Assembly (NCBI GenBank): GCA_002633005.1
Contig: NMRA01000335.1
Coordinates: forward strand, 186,001 to 250,000
From: Phoronis australis
Lineage: Eukaryota > Phoronida > Phoronidae
Direction: 5' to 3'
Length of the DNA: 64,000 nucleotides
This document shows, one piece after another, positions 11,746 to 25,200 of this stretch (position 1 is the first letter of the stretch; each line of letters starts with the position of its first letter). The translations under genes were made by a program, and so were the position numbers. The notes under the pieces were generated by a model. It searched no databases and was not told the origin of the DNA. It saw nothing but the letters and a program-made list of their open reading frames with translations.

Positions 11746-14470
11746 GCTTACAAACCCATCGATGACAATTGGGCCCAGAAGAGGAATAAGTTCCTCCGAG
11801 TGGATAATAATCAAGAGTTTCACTAAACCCCACGAAACGATTCCATCTTTAAGGAGCTCTCCCGGGAAGGGATGTCCCCGCCCACTTTGGGAGTACCTTG
11901 CCAGAGAAGGGGCCGGGAATCCCGTCACGGTATCGTTTTAATAGACATTGGCCTGGGCGTACAGTAGCTAGCCCGATTCTTAAATCGGTCATGTCACAAA
12001 ATATCAATGATTGACAAAAGTTTTGACAGTTCTAAATGTCGTTACAGGATTGTATTCTCAATAAAAACTGTGGAAGAATTGCTATATGATTAAAATTATT
12101 TTACATAAAAGGCTTTAAGTTATTTTACAATTAAAAACCAAAGTTTTTATTTTTGTAAACGAGGACGCACACGTGTATTTGCGTCTTCGGTAGCTAGGCC
12201 CCTAGATGAAAAGACAACAGCGGTTGAACGTGGTGCTATCATAAACGGCTCTCTCAGTCACTCTTCTGGCGTAAGATGACACTGGTAAACAAAGGCGAGT
12301 GATTCCATTACCTTGACTTTTGCCACAAAAGGGTGCATGATGGTATATCGGAACTGTACTATCCCGTGCATCAGACTATTTGGTGAAACTTAATAAAACA
12401 ATTTCAACCATACCGTATGAGACTGTGGCCTTAGACGAAAAAATGAAGATTTGAAATTAGAACTTTGTGTTAGAAGTTTACTTAACAATTTAACTTTACC
12501 CGAAACTGTAAGTGCAATGTAAATGTTTTAATTATTACTTTAAGTTTATAGTCACTTGAGAATAAAGCTCTAAAATCAAAATCGGGTTTTTAAAGCTCAT
12601 CAGTATTAAAAAATCAAACTGAGTCCAATCCACTTAACCATTCAGATAGTTCTCGACATTTCCCTTACCAGTAACATAAGAAGTTCAATTATTGGCCTCA
12701 CGAGTGCGAAAAAGAGTCCTTCTTTCAATAAAAAACGTTCTTTTGGAGGATCCAAAGCGGTATTGACACAATGAATCGAAACTGATGGTTCAGAAAACCA
12801 TTGAACTGACCAGGCCTTCCAAAATTTGAACACGCGCTGCTTGAAGTCAATGGTATTGGTATCTCTTAATTAAAAATGAAAGTTGAAACTGCTTCTATGA
12901 TGTAAAGGAAACCTGCTTTCTTGAAGACCAGCTTTCGCATTTACGCGGTTTCAGGAAGGCGTTTCTGGCATTAGAATTAACTAAGCCTAGAGCTCTTAGT
13001 TTATGTCAGCTATCGTGGAATCGTTTTACTTCGTGCAAGCTGTAATATACTCACTTAAAAATGAGTGGATCTAAAGAGGCAACGCAATCTCCCACCCAAA
13101 AAAAGATTTGGCACGATCGTTCAATCTATATCTGAGCGTGACGTGCCAGAGTAATTTTCCGATCAATGTTATAAACACCAATTCGCAAACTGTGCGTTAA
13201 ATAACTGGATACGAGACTATCAATGAGTTGGTATGCGCACGAGCAGTCAAAAGTCTTTCAGCAAACTAAGCAAGAATAGTCCACCACTGAACCCTTCATT
13301 TATACACAGCATTTGTTCCGTTTATCGTGTCATCGGAAATTTACCCATTGCTGCTATCGATCACAGAACTCGCATGTATTTGGCCAATGCGGCAAATACA
13401 TAATCGCCTGCTAAACCTCACCATACAAGACTTCTCTGCTTGTCAGCAATGTAGGGATTTAGTGCATGCAAGAATCTGAGACCGCACGAAATTCTCGTTA
13501 TTGGAACTAGTGGATCGGGTCAGTGACGGTGACGGTGGATTCGGTGACATATCGCAAGTCTAGTAAATGTTACTGGAGTTGTTGATTTCGTTGAGATACT
13601 GGGGTAAGTATTTCGTTCCTTGTGTTCAGGTGTTACCGGGGTTCGTTTGAACGCTATCCCTCATGCTGGGCCAAGATCCCAATTGGATGGCTGGTTATAT
13701 TCTGCTTATGCATGTTTTGGACGCTACCTCCAACCAGTATGATGACTGTAATCCTCGCGCGTACTCTGTCGGTTCCAATTCTAAAATGGAATTTGCCGAG
13801 ACTCGTGTATGTTGTTGTAATTTATCTAGACACGCATGTTTAATTCACGTTAATTATGGGATGTTTGATGACAGGGATATTGTTACTGTGACCGAGATGC
13901 GTTTTAATGTTCAAAATAGACTAGGTTGAGTGAATGCCACCGTCGGGAAAATCCGGCAATTGGCTGAGTGATGAAGAATAGCAATACACTCGTGTGGAAC
14001 GATAACCGGCTCATGTTACATTCAGGACTAATTAACAGATATGATGTCCACTTTTAATACACACACATAGTCGTTGCGTCGTTTGCACAAGTCCAGTCGA
14101 CAGAGCTGAGCGGAAAAATAAAGCATCGCTGTTCGATATAATAAAAATGAAGATGAAGTTCTTTATGTCAATCGCATGAATTTAGTTCAGACACAGCCCA
14201 TCTTTACAGTAGCCGCAGTCTGACTAACATCTTATTCATGATCTCGGATTGATGAAATTAAGAAACCAAGTCAGTTCACCTATGATCTGAGTAACTTGAC
14301 CATTAGAACGAACCACGTGTTGACGAATAATGTCTTATTGTTGTTGACATAGCGCGATGTAGCAGTGGCTAGCATAACTACACGCGTTTATCGCAGATCG
14401 ATCGGGAAATTCTCTCCAGCTCGACTGACAATACTCGCCATATTAATAATTGAAACCTCGCATATTGATT
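11746..14470. other. Intergenic sequence, nothing recognised
   Basis: I found no protein family, convincing splice-bounded exon, RNA gene or clear repeat here. The overlapping ORFs at 13622-13929 are in two frames, have no family motifs and are treated as chance. Confidence 0.4.
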
Positions 14471-15287
14471 AATGAACACGCTATTCGTGGAACGACTTAT
14501 ATATTCACGATGTCTTATATTCACACGGCAGACAACTTTACGAACAATCGCCTGTCTCTCATGGTGACTGCGAATTCACCAACACAGAATGAAAGGCCGT
14601 GGAAGAGGAGTTAAATCATAAAATGTATGGGAGTCCAAGTAGTTTCGGCTCCCTTTTTCCATTCACCCAATTGTGTCGCAATTTTCGAAATATTGCTCCG
14701 GTTATCAGGGACGGATCCAGGATTTTGAGTTGGGGGGGGGCATGGAAGAGTATTAGCCAGGATTTCATTTGCCCGTCAGACATTCGCGCCCCTGAACTTC
14801 CAAATGGAATCTGGGAGAATTTTAGGGGAGGCCATGGCCCCCTTGGCCCCCCTCTAAATCCGCCAATTGTTATCACATTTATTTCAAACNAATGAACACG
14901 CTATTCGTGGAACGACTTATATATTCACGGTGTCTTATATTCACACGGCAGACAACTTTACGAACAATCGCCTGTCTCTCAACACAGAATGAAAGGCCGT
15001 GGAAGAGGAGTTAAATCATAAAATGTATGGGAGTCCAAGTAGTTTCAGCTTCCTTTTTCCATTCACCCAATTGTGTCGCAATTTTCGAAATATTGCTCCG
15101 GTTATCAGGGACGGATCCAGGATTTTGAGTTGGGGGGGCATGGAAGAGTATTAGCCAGGATTTCATTTGCCCGTCAGACATTCGCGCCCCTGAACTTCCA
15201 AATGGAATCTGGGAGAATTTTAGGGGAGGCCATGGCCCCCTTGGCCCCCCTCTAAATCCGCCAATTGTTATCACATTTATTTCAAAC
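14471..15287. repeat. Allelic (artificial) direct duplication around a single N
   Basis: 14471-14889 and 14891-15287 are the same sequence, each starting AATGAACACGCTATTCGTGG, separated only by the n at 14890. The second copy lacks a 20-bp segment (after CCTGTCTCTC), has a shorter G run and several single-base differences. This is the pattern of two haplotypes placed in tandem by the assembler, followed by the real N gap at 15288-15319. Confidence 0.85.
14706..14868. mobile_element. Short MITE 'CAGNGGCGGATCC' family, copy 1
   Basis: The element runs from CAGGGACGGATCCAGG to CTAAATCCGCCAATT and is flanked on both sides by GTTAT (14701-14705, 14869-14873). It contains the G-rich and C-rich blocks GGGGGGGGC and GGCCATGGCCCCCTTGGC typical of this family. 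The same element repeats in the second allele at about 15110-15270. The terminal CAG..GGCGGATC resembles hAT-type non-autonomous elements, but the flanking repeat seen is 5 bp rather than 8. Confidence 0.7.
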
Positions 15288-15319
15288 NNNNNNNNNNNNN
15301 NNNNNNNNNNNNNNNNNNN
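15288..15319. other. Assembly gap (32 N)
   Basis: A run of 32 unknown bases follows the second allelic copy and precedes a C homopolymer. Its true length is unknown. Confidence 0.95.
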
Positions 15320-16199
15320 CCCCCCCCCCCCCAACCTCACAGTTTTCAAGGTGTCCCTGTCAGGACTAGGAGATGGGGCCCTAGCCGCTGTCTTAGTGGG
15401 TAGCTTAATACACGCTCTAGGCTCCCGTATGCATCAATTGCACGTCTCGATAACTATGTATGAACTACCAAATTTATTGTTGATAACAATACAAATTAAC
15501 ACTTTGATATCAAATTTAGATGCGATTTTTTATATTTTTAAATATTAAAATTAAGTCCGTCCACTAAAGACGAGCAGTGCTCGTACTAAAGGGTTAGCGT
15601 ATAAGCTAGATAAAACAAGTTTTATGCACAGCCAGTTGAGTTTATCTCTTTAAAGCGACACCTACATACATGTATATATGTAGCAAATGCTTTCTGTCAA
15701 AAACGATTTTTCAATTAGGGTGCGTACCGCTTTGAATGGTTTGAAATTATCCATAGTATAGAAATGATCTCTGGCCTCTGCAAGAACAGCCTTCGTTATT
15801 TCTTCAGACCAATCTCATAAATTTTCTGACATCGCCTCGACCTGAAATTTTACGAGTTTAGTCGGAGTAAAAATGAATGTTTATTTCTTTCCAAGCCAAG
15901 AAATTATTTTGGCCAATAAAAACAAGGTGAGACCAAATTCTTAAGGTGCGTTAAGGGGTGTAATTAAAACTTGTTTTGGCATACGTCATGGGTTTCATGC
16001 TTGCTAATTAATTCAAAATTCTGAACGGCGTGTTGCATGTGTCTCGGATGACAGTTTGCGTCAGTGTCCCACAAATATGTATACGCAGCTTACAATCAGA
16101 CGGTAATGTCTACAATTTGCTTCAAATGTCCACAAATACAACAAGACTATGATAAAGGGCATTCTGCAACAGCTGTTGTAAGATTAATAAACAGCGGGA

Positions 16200-16245
16200 G
16201 GCTTATAAAGCTCGCGCTAATTTAGTGTGGCCGTGTGCAGTGGCA
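16200..16245 (+). promoter_or_regulatory. TATA-type core promoter of the 16.3-kb gene
   Basis: TATAAAG lies at 16204-16210, with an initiator-like GCAGTGG about 30 bp downstream (near 16237). The first ATG in good context (GCTGCCATGT) follows at 16288. Spacing is right for a focused TATA/Inr promoter. This supports the assignment of the short first coding exon. Confidence 0.5.
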
Positions 16246-16287
16246 AATAGACATTTAGACGCACAAGTTAAGGATAAAATCGCTGCC

Positions 16288-19200
16288 ATGTCGAAGAACT
16301 CTTACGAATCCTCTTGGGATGACGAACTTCCACCTTCGCTTCCCAGCAGAACCCGGAGCCCTTTGGTAAGACTTGTATGCAAAGGATAATACATTTGGCT
16401 GGTAAAATTCCATCAATTTCGGATTGAATTATATAAATTTTAATCGAAATAAGGTCACCCTTCCGTCCATGTGTGCACTAAAGAGTCTGTGCTCCACACG
16501 ACTTTCAAGTTTTGGGCTGTCATCAAGAATACATGACTAAAGCGGCACATGAAACTTCTACAGCAAGTATCACCCGATGTTCACGGTGCGCCATGTATCC
16601 AGTGCCGAAAAGTTCTTCTGGAAAGCAAATGCGATTTATCAGACTGGGAAATAAAGCTTACGTAATAAACAACATGTTGCAATGCTATGCTAAAAGAATT
16701 ATTCATCGATGAAAATGTTAACTGTATGATAACAAGTTTTGATCATTATATCTGTAATGTAGCTTACATGTAGGTGGAAAATTACGGTTCATACGGGATC
16801 TTCCGTGACGAGCTGAAAAAACGTCAAGAAAAAGTAAGGATTAAGTAAACAAACTCTTTCCTTTGCATTCACCAATTTAGAACGTTGGATGACTTTCGTC
16901 AGTCAAAAGATGTCACCAAAATATAAACACTGCATACGTTTCAGCCCTGTTGTTTGCTTTATTTTACTACTATTTTTTAAAATATTGCGGTTGTTGAGAG
17001 TCTACCCATGATGCTCAAGCCAGTTGCCATTCATTACGTACGGCGGCCATTTTATGTGGTGGTGCAACACCAAAAATAGAACTCAAACTAAAAGTTTCGC
17101 ATTAAATTCAATTAGATTTGAAAAATATTTGGAATTTTGTTGAGTAATCATTATTTCAGCTTAAGATTCTATTGAACTAACTTGCTTCAATCCGTTTTAT
17201 GAAGTTTTTAACGAAATAGTTTCTCTAAGCAAACTAATTTTCGTTTCGTATCGTATTTCAATATACCTGCCGAAGTTAGCTACATAGTAAATGCAACGAT
17301 GCTATGAAACGCCGAACGTGCAGTGACAGTGTGACCTGTGTCTTCACTCCTTTCAATTAGGCTCGTAACATACGCGCACACACATTAATTATCGAATGTG
17401 TCCTTCGACGTTTCCTCTCTGTAATGAAACACAATCTACTTTACATTTCCTATCTGCTCCTGCTTGTCGATCAATTGGCATATTTTGCGAAAACATAACC
17501 CGGTTAATTTTCAAATTAGCAATGACTGAATGCTATTGACAGCGTTATATTAGCAATCAGCACAAAATGACTCTGAGTGATTCCGTAAATGCTGCTTATT
17601 TTGGTACAGATTTATCGTCTTCGGAAATCTGTCGCAGTCATTAAATACGCTTTGCTTCTTCGCATACGTTTTCATGAATGTCTCGTGTTGTCTTGCTATT
17701 AGTTCGTTTTCAGTAATTTATGTGTGTGCACATGATAATTTATATGTGTATTAATTCCGGTTGCTGCAATTAGTCTTGTGTAGTTGGCGGCAGTTCTCGT
17801 GGTTCTCTTATAACAGTATCTTCTCTCCGTGGTTAACCGTGTGCAAGGTACGTGACTTCCGCATGAAACGTTTTGCAATGAATTTAGACCATGAAGTACG
17901 TTGTGTGCTTCTTCCTCTGGCACGTGCGCAATACTGAATATTGTGTCATTCTTGATTATTTCGTGGGCTTGCGGGTACATGTATTTGCTGTTGCAGCGTC
18001 TCGTGTGAAATTACAACAGCGTTCAATTGGAAGGTTTTCTTAATTCTGGTTATACTTGAATTTCGGACGCCAACATTTTCACTTAGTTTCAGGTCTCTTC
18101 GGAGCGCGGAACACAGGAGGACGACATTGTAAACAAACCTTGCAAATTTATTATAGTAGATTGCTAGACTATTTAATTTGTCTTGTAAGTTGTTTCAGAT
18201 ATAGATGTACATTGTATTCGTGAAAATCGATATTTCTGGTCGCTCTTATAGTTGTCAGCTAGTGAGTTGCAGTCAGAATTTTATAACAAATTAATTGGTT
18301 GTGTTACTACACATTGATATCGACGGTTAGACAAACAGAAAGTAGTAAAGATTTTCGCCTGTAAGATTTTTTGCGCATGGGCAGTGTAGGGCACTTGAAC
18401 AAAATATGGAAGTCAGCTCGAGTGCATAAGACCACGAGGAGTCAAAACTGCAACAGATGATGCACATTGAAGGTTTTTCAAATTTCCAAAACATTTCCTG
18501 GCATTGCAAAACTTGTGCTGACAGAATGCTATCTGCAGTGTGGGCACTACCGATAGTGACCACAACACAGACAGAGTTCGTTTTACTTCGAAATAGGCTC
18601 CTTTTTACTCTTTCCATAACCCAGCACGGGAAGGGTAAAGATAGTTCACGGCATTCAAGATTACATTTTCTTCTTCATTGTATACAACAGGAACGCATCT
18701 CTTATCTTTGATGGAATGCTAGAACTCTTGACATTTATAACGACTATCTGTAAATCAATCATTTATTAATGTATTTTGATGTCAGTTTATATGCTATAAT
18801 CAAGCTAATTAGGCTGTCGACATAGATGTCGCTTTGCTTTCGAAAATTTTGTCTTTTTTGTCATTGATTACTGGTATGTACTTGGAGCTATTAATTTCAC
18901 TAATACCGATTCGTACGTTTGTGAAAGATTGCCAGTTCGTTGGTGAAGTGACGAGGTGCACGCATGTTGATTTGGAGGAATGTTATTTTGTTCCAAATGA
19001 AAAAGAGATAGTAATCAGGGTCCTAAAAAAATCCAGCCACTTTGTCACGGACCAATAAACACTAGACCCATAGTGCAAATCAGATACACGCCCCTCACTC
19101 AGGCACCTGCTGCAAACTCGATGATTCAATTCCACACAGAAGCAGTTTCCATCATCATCATCACCATCACCATCACCATCATTATCATCATCATCATCAT

Positions 19201-22200
19201 CTCCATTATCATCATCGTCGTCATCATTGTTAACATAGTCATCGAAGCCGTTCTTTTCAGGTTGCGGAAATAGAACCCTTTCCTGCCGACCTCCTCAACC
19301 ATAAAGGTCTGGCTACTCTGAATGCGAGCGTCACACTCAATTCTACCGACCAACGCCATCGCATTTTGGTCTACTATGAAAGTACATGTAACATTCACAT
19401 TCCTTTTCCGGCGAGCAATGCAATATTACATGCGTTAAGATCCGCTGTGATTCGAAGCTTCATTGTTGTCAAACAACGAAGTCATATTTTCAAATGTTAG
19501 GTCTACTATGAATGACAGAACAGTGATTGCAATCGAATTAACCGTGTCCATTCAAGCACAAGGAGGAATCCATCATTCTTGACCGATCTGTGAACTCCGA
19601 ATTAACTTCTACAGGCATTACGCTGGAAGTACGTCTCAATGCATTTTCAAGTAGATTCATTAGAATAGTACAGGCTCCTCTGGTAAATGGCTAAGTCTGA
19701 GAGTTGTAAAATTGGAAAAGTTACGCAAGTGTATTGATTCGGCATTCGGTAAGTTTTGCGTTCACGGCTTGTTAAATTGTTGACTTCGGTTTCTCATATT
19801 TTGAGTCAACGCGCTGTTTCTTTTTAGTGACATAAAGTTTAGTTTCACTAGAAGAGCCCATATTCATTTGTTGACGTTAACTAAAGCATATTCCAATACC
19901 AGAACCAGCCATCACCCGTCTCAGTGTACTTCCGGTCTCCAACGTAACATCCACTAGCTTTGAGGTTTCAGGCAGGTCAAGTGCAGAGCCGACTGTACGG
20001 GACACGTGACATCCTGAGTGGTTTACCAGGTGGGGCGTGTCATTCCGTCCCGAATATTTGGGTGACTCAGTTTTTCCAGTGAACATTTTATCAGGTCCCA
20101 GCGCCCTCGTTCAGTGTAGAATCACCCACAGAAATCCATTTCTGCCTTAACTGGGTTAATTTCACAAGTTGTTGTGGTGGTGTTTTGTTTCCGTAAACCA
20201 ACATGGTTTGGGCTGCTGGTGTAGAGTTTCATTTTTGATATTGCATTCATAGTTTCGATCAAGAGGGTGCTCTGTCCGATATTGAGGGTCGCTATTACTA
20301 CTTGTGATGTTGGTGACTGCTGTTCTGGCGGTGATAGTAACATTGACGACTAGTGTTACATGTATATTGATTGAATAGGTAAGAACGTATGTTGCTGACA
20401 ACGGTAGGCGGATGTATGAGGGTGACTCAGGGGACCCGGATGTTAATTAGTGCACTCTTATCGATGTTGGTGCTGATGACGACGGCCGTTATGTCAACAT
20501 ACATGGAATTAGCGATAATGATGAAAGTTCAATAATTCCATTGATACGACTTGTTACATACGCTTGCTATACAGCTACCGAAAAAATTGGTCTTCAATTC
20601 TCCTAGTACCTAGATGTTAAAAGATTACCTGTGCCATAACGAAGTTAGGTCTATACTTTTAAAAAAAGGCACAGCAAGAAATCATGCGGTTTTAATTCTG
20701 TAATGCTTGACTGTAACACTTTAGTGCCCGGTTGCATGAAACAGTCCCAAATGAAGACTCAACTAAGTTCCCTAAGTCTACTGTATTTGTGAACTTGTGA
20801 AAACACTGATTTTCCTTCTGACTTTGATACAATTTGAGAGTGAACTCTACGTTGAATTATCTATATCAATGAAAACAAGTAGGGATCTTTTCATAAAATG
20901 CCCTTAATTTAAGGACTAAGTCCCTAATTATTTTGACTAAATTAATGGCTCAGTTTTTAGTTACATTACTAGAAAATGTCATTAAGTCAAAGAAGAGCTC
21001 ATAATGAAGACAAAATGATAGATAAATATTACATCTGTGAGTACAGAACGAAACAAATTTACAAAACATTTTGGAAACTTTGTTGAGTCCCTGTTTGGGA
21101 CTGTTTCATGCAACCGGGCACAGGGTCCCACTATTTTCCCCTGAAATGGACCTGTTTATGATACACGTGTTCGAAAAAGACTGGCTGACGTCATCTAAGT
21201 TGGTGTTATGACGACTCTTGCGTAACGAACCATTCGATTTGATTCATTTCACACATCTTTGCAACTTGTTATTCATACTTGCTTGCTCTGCCGCTAGACG
21301 CATTAATCTACCCTTCCTTAATGCTTCTCTGATTAACCAAACGATTGTGATTCGAGTCTTATTCCTATCTATAAATGAATTTACAAGGCATTTATATCCA
21401 GCTATGCCGCATTTCGAATGTTCCTATTGTTCTGAACAGTCGCAAAGCTCGAGCCGCTCGAGTGAAGCACTTCCAAGATTCAACCAACCAAGCAACCATG
21501 CATTTTGTCCCAGTTTGTTGACTGACAACCTGTGAAAGAGAATCATGGTCGTCTGAATAGAAAAATCAAAATGGAGTCAGCTTTGGATTATACATCTGTT
21601 TGTACTATCTTGTTGTACATACCTGTGAACCATGGAGTACTGTGGCTAACTTAACGGATTGTCATATTTAAAGGAAACGTCCCATGTTTCATTCTTAGTA
21701 TTAAATGTCAAGTAAGCTTTGCGTGTAAAACTCACGGTAGTGTTAAAACAACAATGTTTTATAACCTTGTAATGTTTCGGTTAAAAATGCCTTTGAAAAC
21801 TAGTTTAAAGGATATGGATGAACTTAAAGAAATACTCAACCTCAAAACGGCATCTTTTCAATCAGTTGACAACGAGATTGCTGTTTCATTTTTCCAGGTA
21901 TTCGATCATTGCAATTTATCAACGTCGTGTGGTCATCTTCACTGCGGCGTTGCTTTGAAGAATTACGAGGGGATTTACATAAAACATTTCTCAAATTTTT
22001 GCACGCCATTTTCGAAGCGCTAGTGGTCCATTTATTAACCTGTGGAATACCCACTTTCGGCCGCGCTTCATATCCGGGCAACTAGACGCACAATAACACA
22101 CTATCGCATTTGCAAAGAAATGGGCCTACACGCATGGCGTCAGTATAAATCACCGAGCGGCACTACTGGGCGTGTGTCGGCAGTACCGTCTGATGTAGTG

Positions 22201-25200
22201 AGTGATGTAACCATGGACGGCATCTTGGCAAGACACTGTGATGATTTCCAAACAGCAAAATCAAATGCAAAATAGCAATGTAGCGCCCCAACACACTCGC
22301 GTTTCATGTCGACATTTTTTCTGATGGCACGAGTACTATTATAGCGAAATGTCTATTGTAAAATGTAACTCAGTGACGGGTTCTTCTCACGCGATACTCC
22401 TTGAAAAGGATAAAAAGTGTAAACGACCGTATAATATCAAGACTGCGGTCCATAAGCTTTCATTTTAAGTCCAATCACTCCGTCGTCTGATTTGACATTA
22501 AATAAAAATTCAGATATTTTACTGTATTATACGTTATATCGCATTCTATAAGATCTTGAAAAGAATCCTACGCCGACACCTTAACCTTTGCGTACCTCAA
22601 AGTCTGCCGGTTTAGATCAAAGTCATCATGCAGTTGTGGTTTTCTAAATCACCTCAGGGTACTGGTGTTATCGTTCTGTAGATAACGAGACCCATAATAA
22701 ACACATTGTGAGCGACAATAGTATTTTTAAATTTTGTTCGTTTTGAAAGTTTGTTAAAAGCATATTTGAATAGCTCGAGGTGAAAAGCACATGTGATTAA
22801 GCTTTTGAGTTTTGAAGATTGGACAAGAAATATGACTTTACAATCTAAAACCTTTGTTTAATGCTACAATAGTATGTTTCTCATTAATTCTGCTGGGTGT
22901 ACAACATAATTGGGTCAGTTACCAAATCACCAGGCAGCATTTAAATTTTCATGTAAGTCAAGCGTCATCGTACGTACACTTCTTAGCATATGTTATATGC
23001 TATAATTTTTATCACATTCGTTGTGCGAACCTTCTTATGCACCTACTTTCGTCGTCCAATTTTTGCGTGGTAGCCATTTTTGCTAGTGAACCGAGAGCAG
23101 GGTCCCGTGTTTACCTGCAAAACGAGAGACTCCCTTGTTAATCGCGTGATTTTGAGTGCGGGTCTTGGGTGACCCCGCTGTTGTTACTGAAACGTGCTCT
23201 ACGGAACGTATCCTAGGTTCAAGTTGTTTTTAGTCTTCGTGGCCTGTTGATAATGAATAGCGCAAACGGTGGAATGAAACATAAGTGGTAACCTCTCTCA
23301 CTCTCGACACTGAATTGACATACAGTTGTATACGTGACCATTTGAACAAGTGCGTGTAGTCGAAGGGATGTTTCTGTTGGACATAAACCTTACAGCTCAA
23401 GTCAACTTCGCTGTGAGGAAGCCAGTCTCAAGGGATTGCTCTGAATGTATCGCACACGAAAGATATACATATTTCAGGCGGCTTAATGAGAGACCTCCAC
23501 ACTGGCTCAAATTGAATTAAAATCGAATAAATATCAGAAGCATTGCCTAGAAATATAGGATTAACGGATATAAACAGATATTAGAATGAATAATCATTTG
23601 AAGCTCACAAGACTTCTTGATGAGGAATATCTTACATAGACGCTGGTGTATGTGATTGTTTACTGACATACGTGCAAGCGTACGTTAGTCAAATAAAGAC
23701 ATATCGTAAGTACCCTGAACAGTCAATCAGCGCATGTATTTGTTATTAGAATAATCCTTAAAAGTGTAAGTACTGATATCCACTAAGCCGTGGGGACGTT
23801 TTTACTGACTACAGCCGAGGCTGGAATGTGTACAACGATTTCTTAAAGGACGCTTTTGGATGTACGGCAATGTCCTTCGAGATATACGTGCGTTTAGTAG
23901 TCCCAGAACTGGTGAGCGAAATAGATAGCAGCAGAAAACGAGTCAAACGCAAAATTTATAGTTACTGAATTTTTGCTCGAATAGTCACAAAATGGCCAGA
24001 CCTCTAGAACAATCAATTTCTATAAGAAATGAATTCATGTAAATTATTAACTACACTCCCTTAGGCCTCTTAAGGTCATGAAATTGATCTCAGATCGTTC
24101 GTTAGCAAAATTAGAAATGTTTATATTCATGGCCTTGGATGACAGTGACACCTGCCGCAGACCATCCACTACAAGATTGTTTGTTACGGCTGGTATAGTT
24201 TCAACCAATCAGGGACTCTCTTTTACCGAAGCCCAGAAACCTCTTTTCATCTGAATTAGTTTCAAGGATTTGTAGCTGCTCTAAACCTAACAGCACATAA
24301 AATGATGGGTCGCTGACTGCAATGCACGTCTTTCACTGGAGCGCATGCCTTATACACCCGTGGAGGAAAAGCCGTTCGAATATGTGACGCATTTCTACCG
24401 ATTAGCATCAGCGGATAACTGCGCTATTAAAATCAATATAAACTGGCTTTGAAGGCTTCTGGGTCACGGCTTATACTTACACTGTAGATGTTACACGGCT
24501 TCAAGGAAGGATAAATAGATGTCACAGGCTTTGCGTGGGTTGATGATTTTGTGTATGCCCGGGTATCTCTTCTTGGAGTCGTTCCCTGCCTTAGCAGAGG
24601 CCACCAGAAATGTAGACTACATGTATGCTCTTAGGTACGATAAAAACCTGTAGTCACGTGCATGGTACACTGTGCGAATTACATGGTTATTGTTATTTAT
24701 ATGAACTACCCATGTCTGCGTGATCAACGCAACTGTCGTTATCCGCCAAAATGATTTCTCCTGGTAGTCTCCCACCATACGACTGTGTTTGATGAAACTA
24801 AAAATGACAAGGACTTTGGAGAACTCGGTATGATGTAGTGGAGGTAATTAAGTTCAGGTGACGGGAGAGTGTATTAACCTCATAGTCGATCCTGGCTTCA
24901 ATGAAAATTGACATATTTCACTGCTGAAGTCTTGCAAATCATCGCCCGATCAACTCAAAAGATTGGATTTCCTAGGCTTGCGTGATGTCCAACTCGTTTG
25001 TTGGACAAAACAATTAACAATAGATGTCGCTGTATGCCCTATTTAAATGTAGCATTTCGCTTCCATTTGCTTCAAAAGCTTCCATTACCGCGTATTAAGT
25101 TAGTGCTACATGTCCATCCTGTCACTGATATTTCCACCTGTTACCACATTCGCTATTTTCATACTAAAAACATATCATAAAATCTAGTAACGTCAGGATT

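Noticed and set aside
13622-13929. Two overlapping plus-strand ORFs
   Set aside because: Different frames of the same DNA with no recognisable product.
14599-15349. ORFs of 86-112 residues shared by the two copies
   Set aside because: They read through the MITE and the N gap in the falsely duplicated region.
19073-19398. Ile-rich and Met-rich ORFs
   Set aside because: Produced by the CAT trinucleotide repeat.
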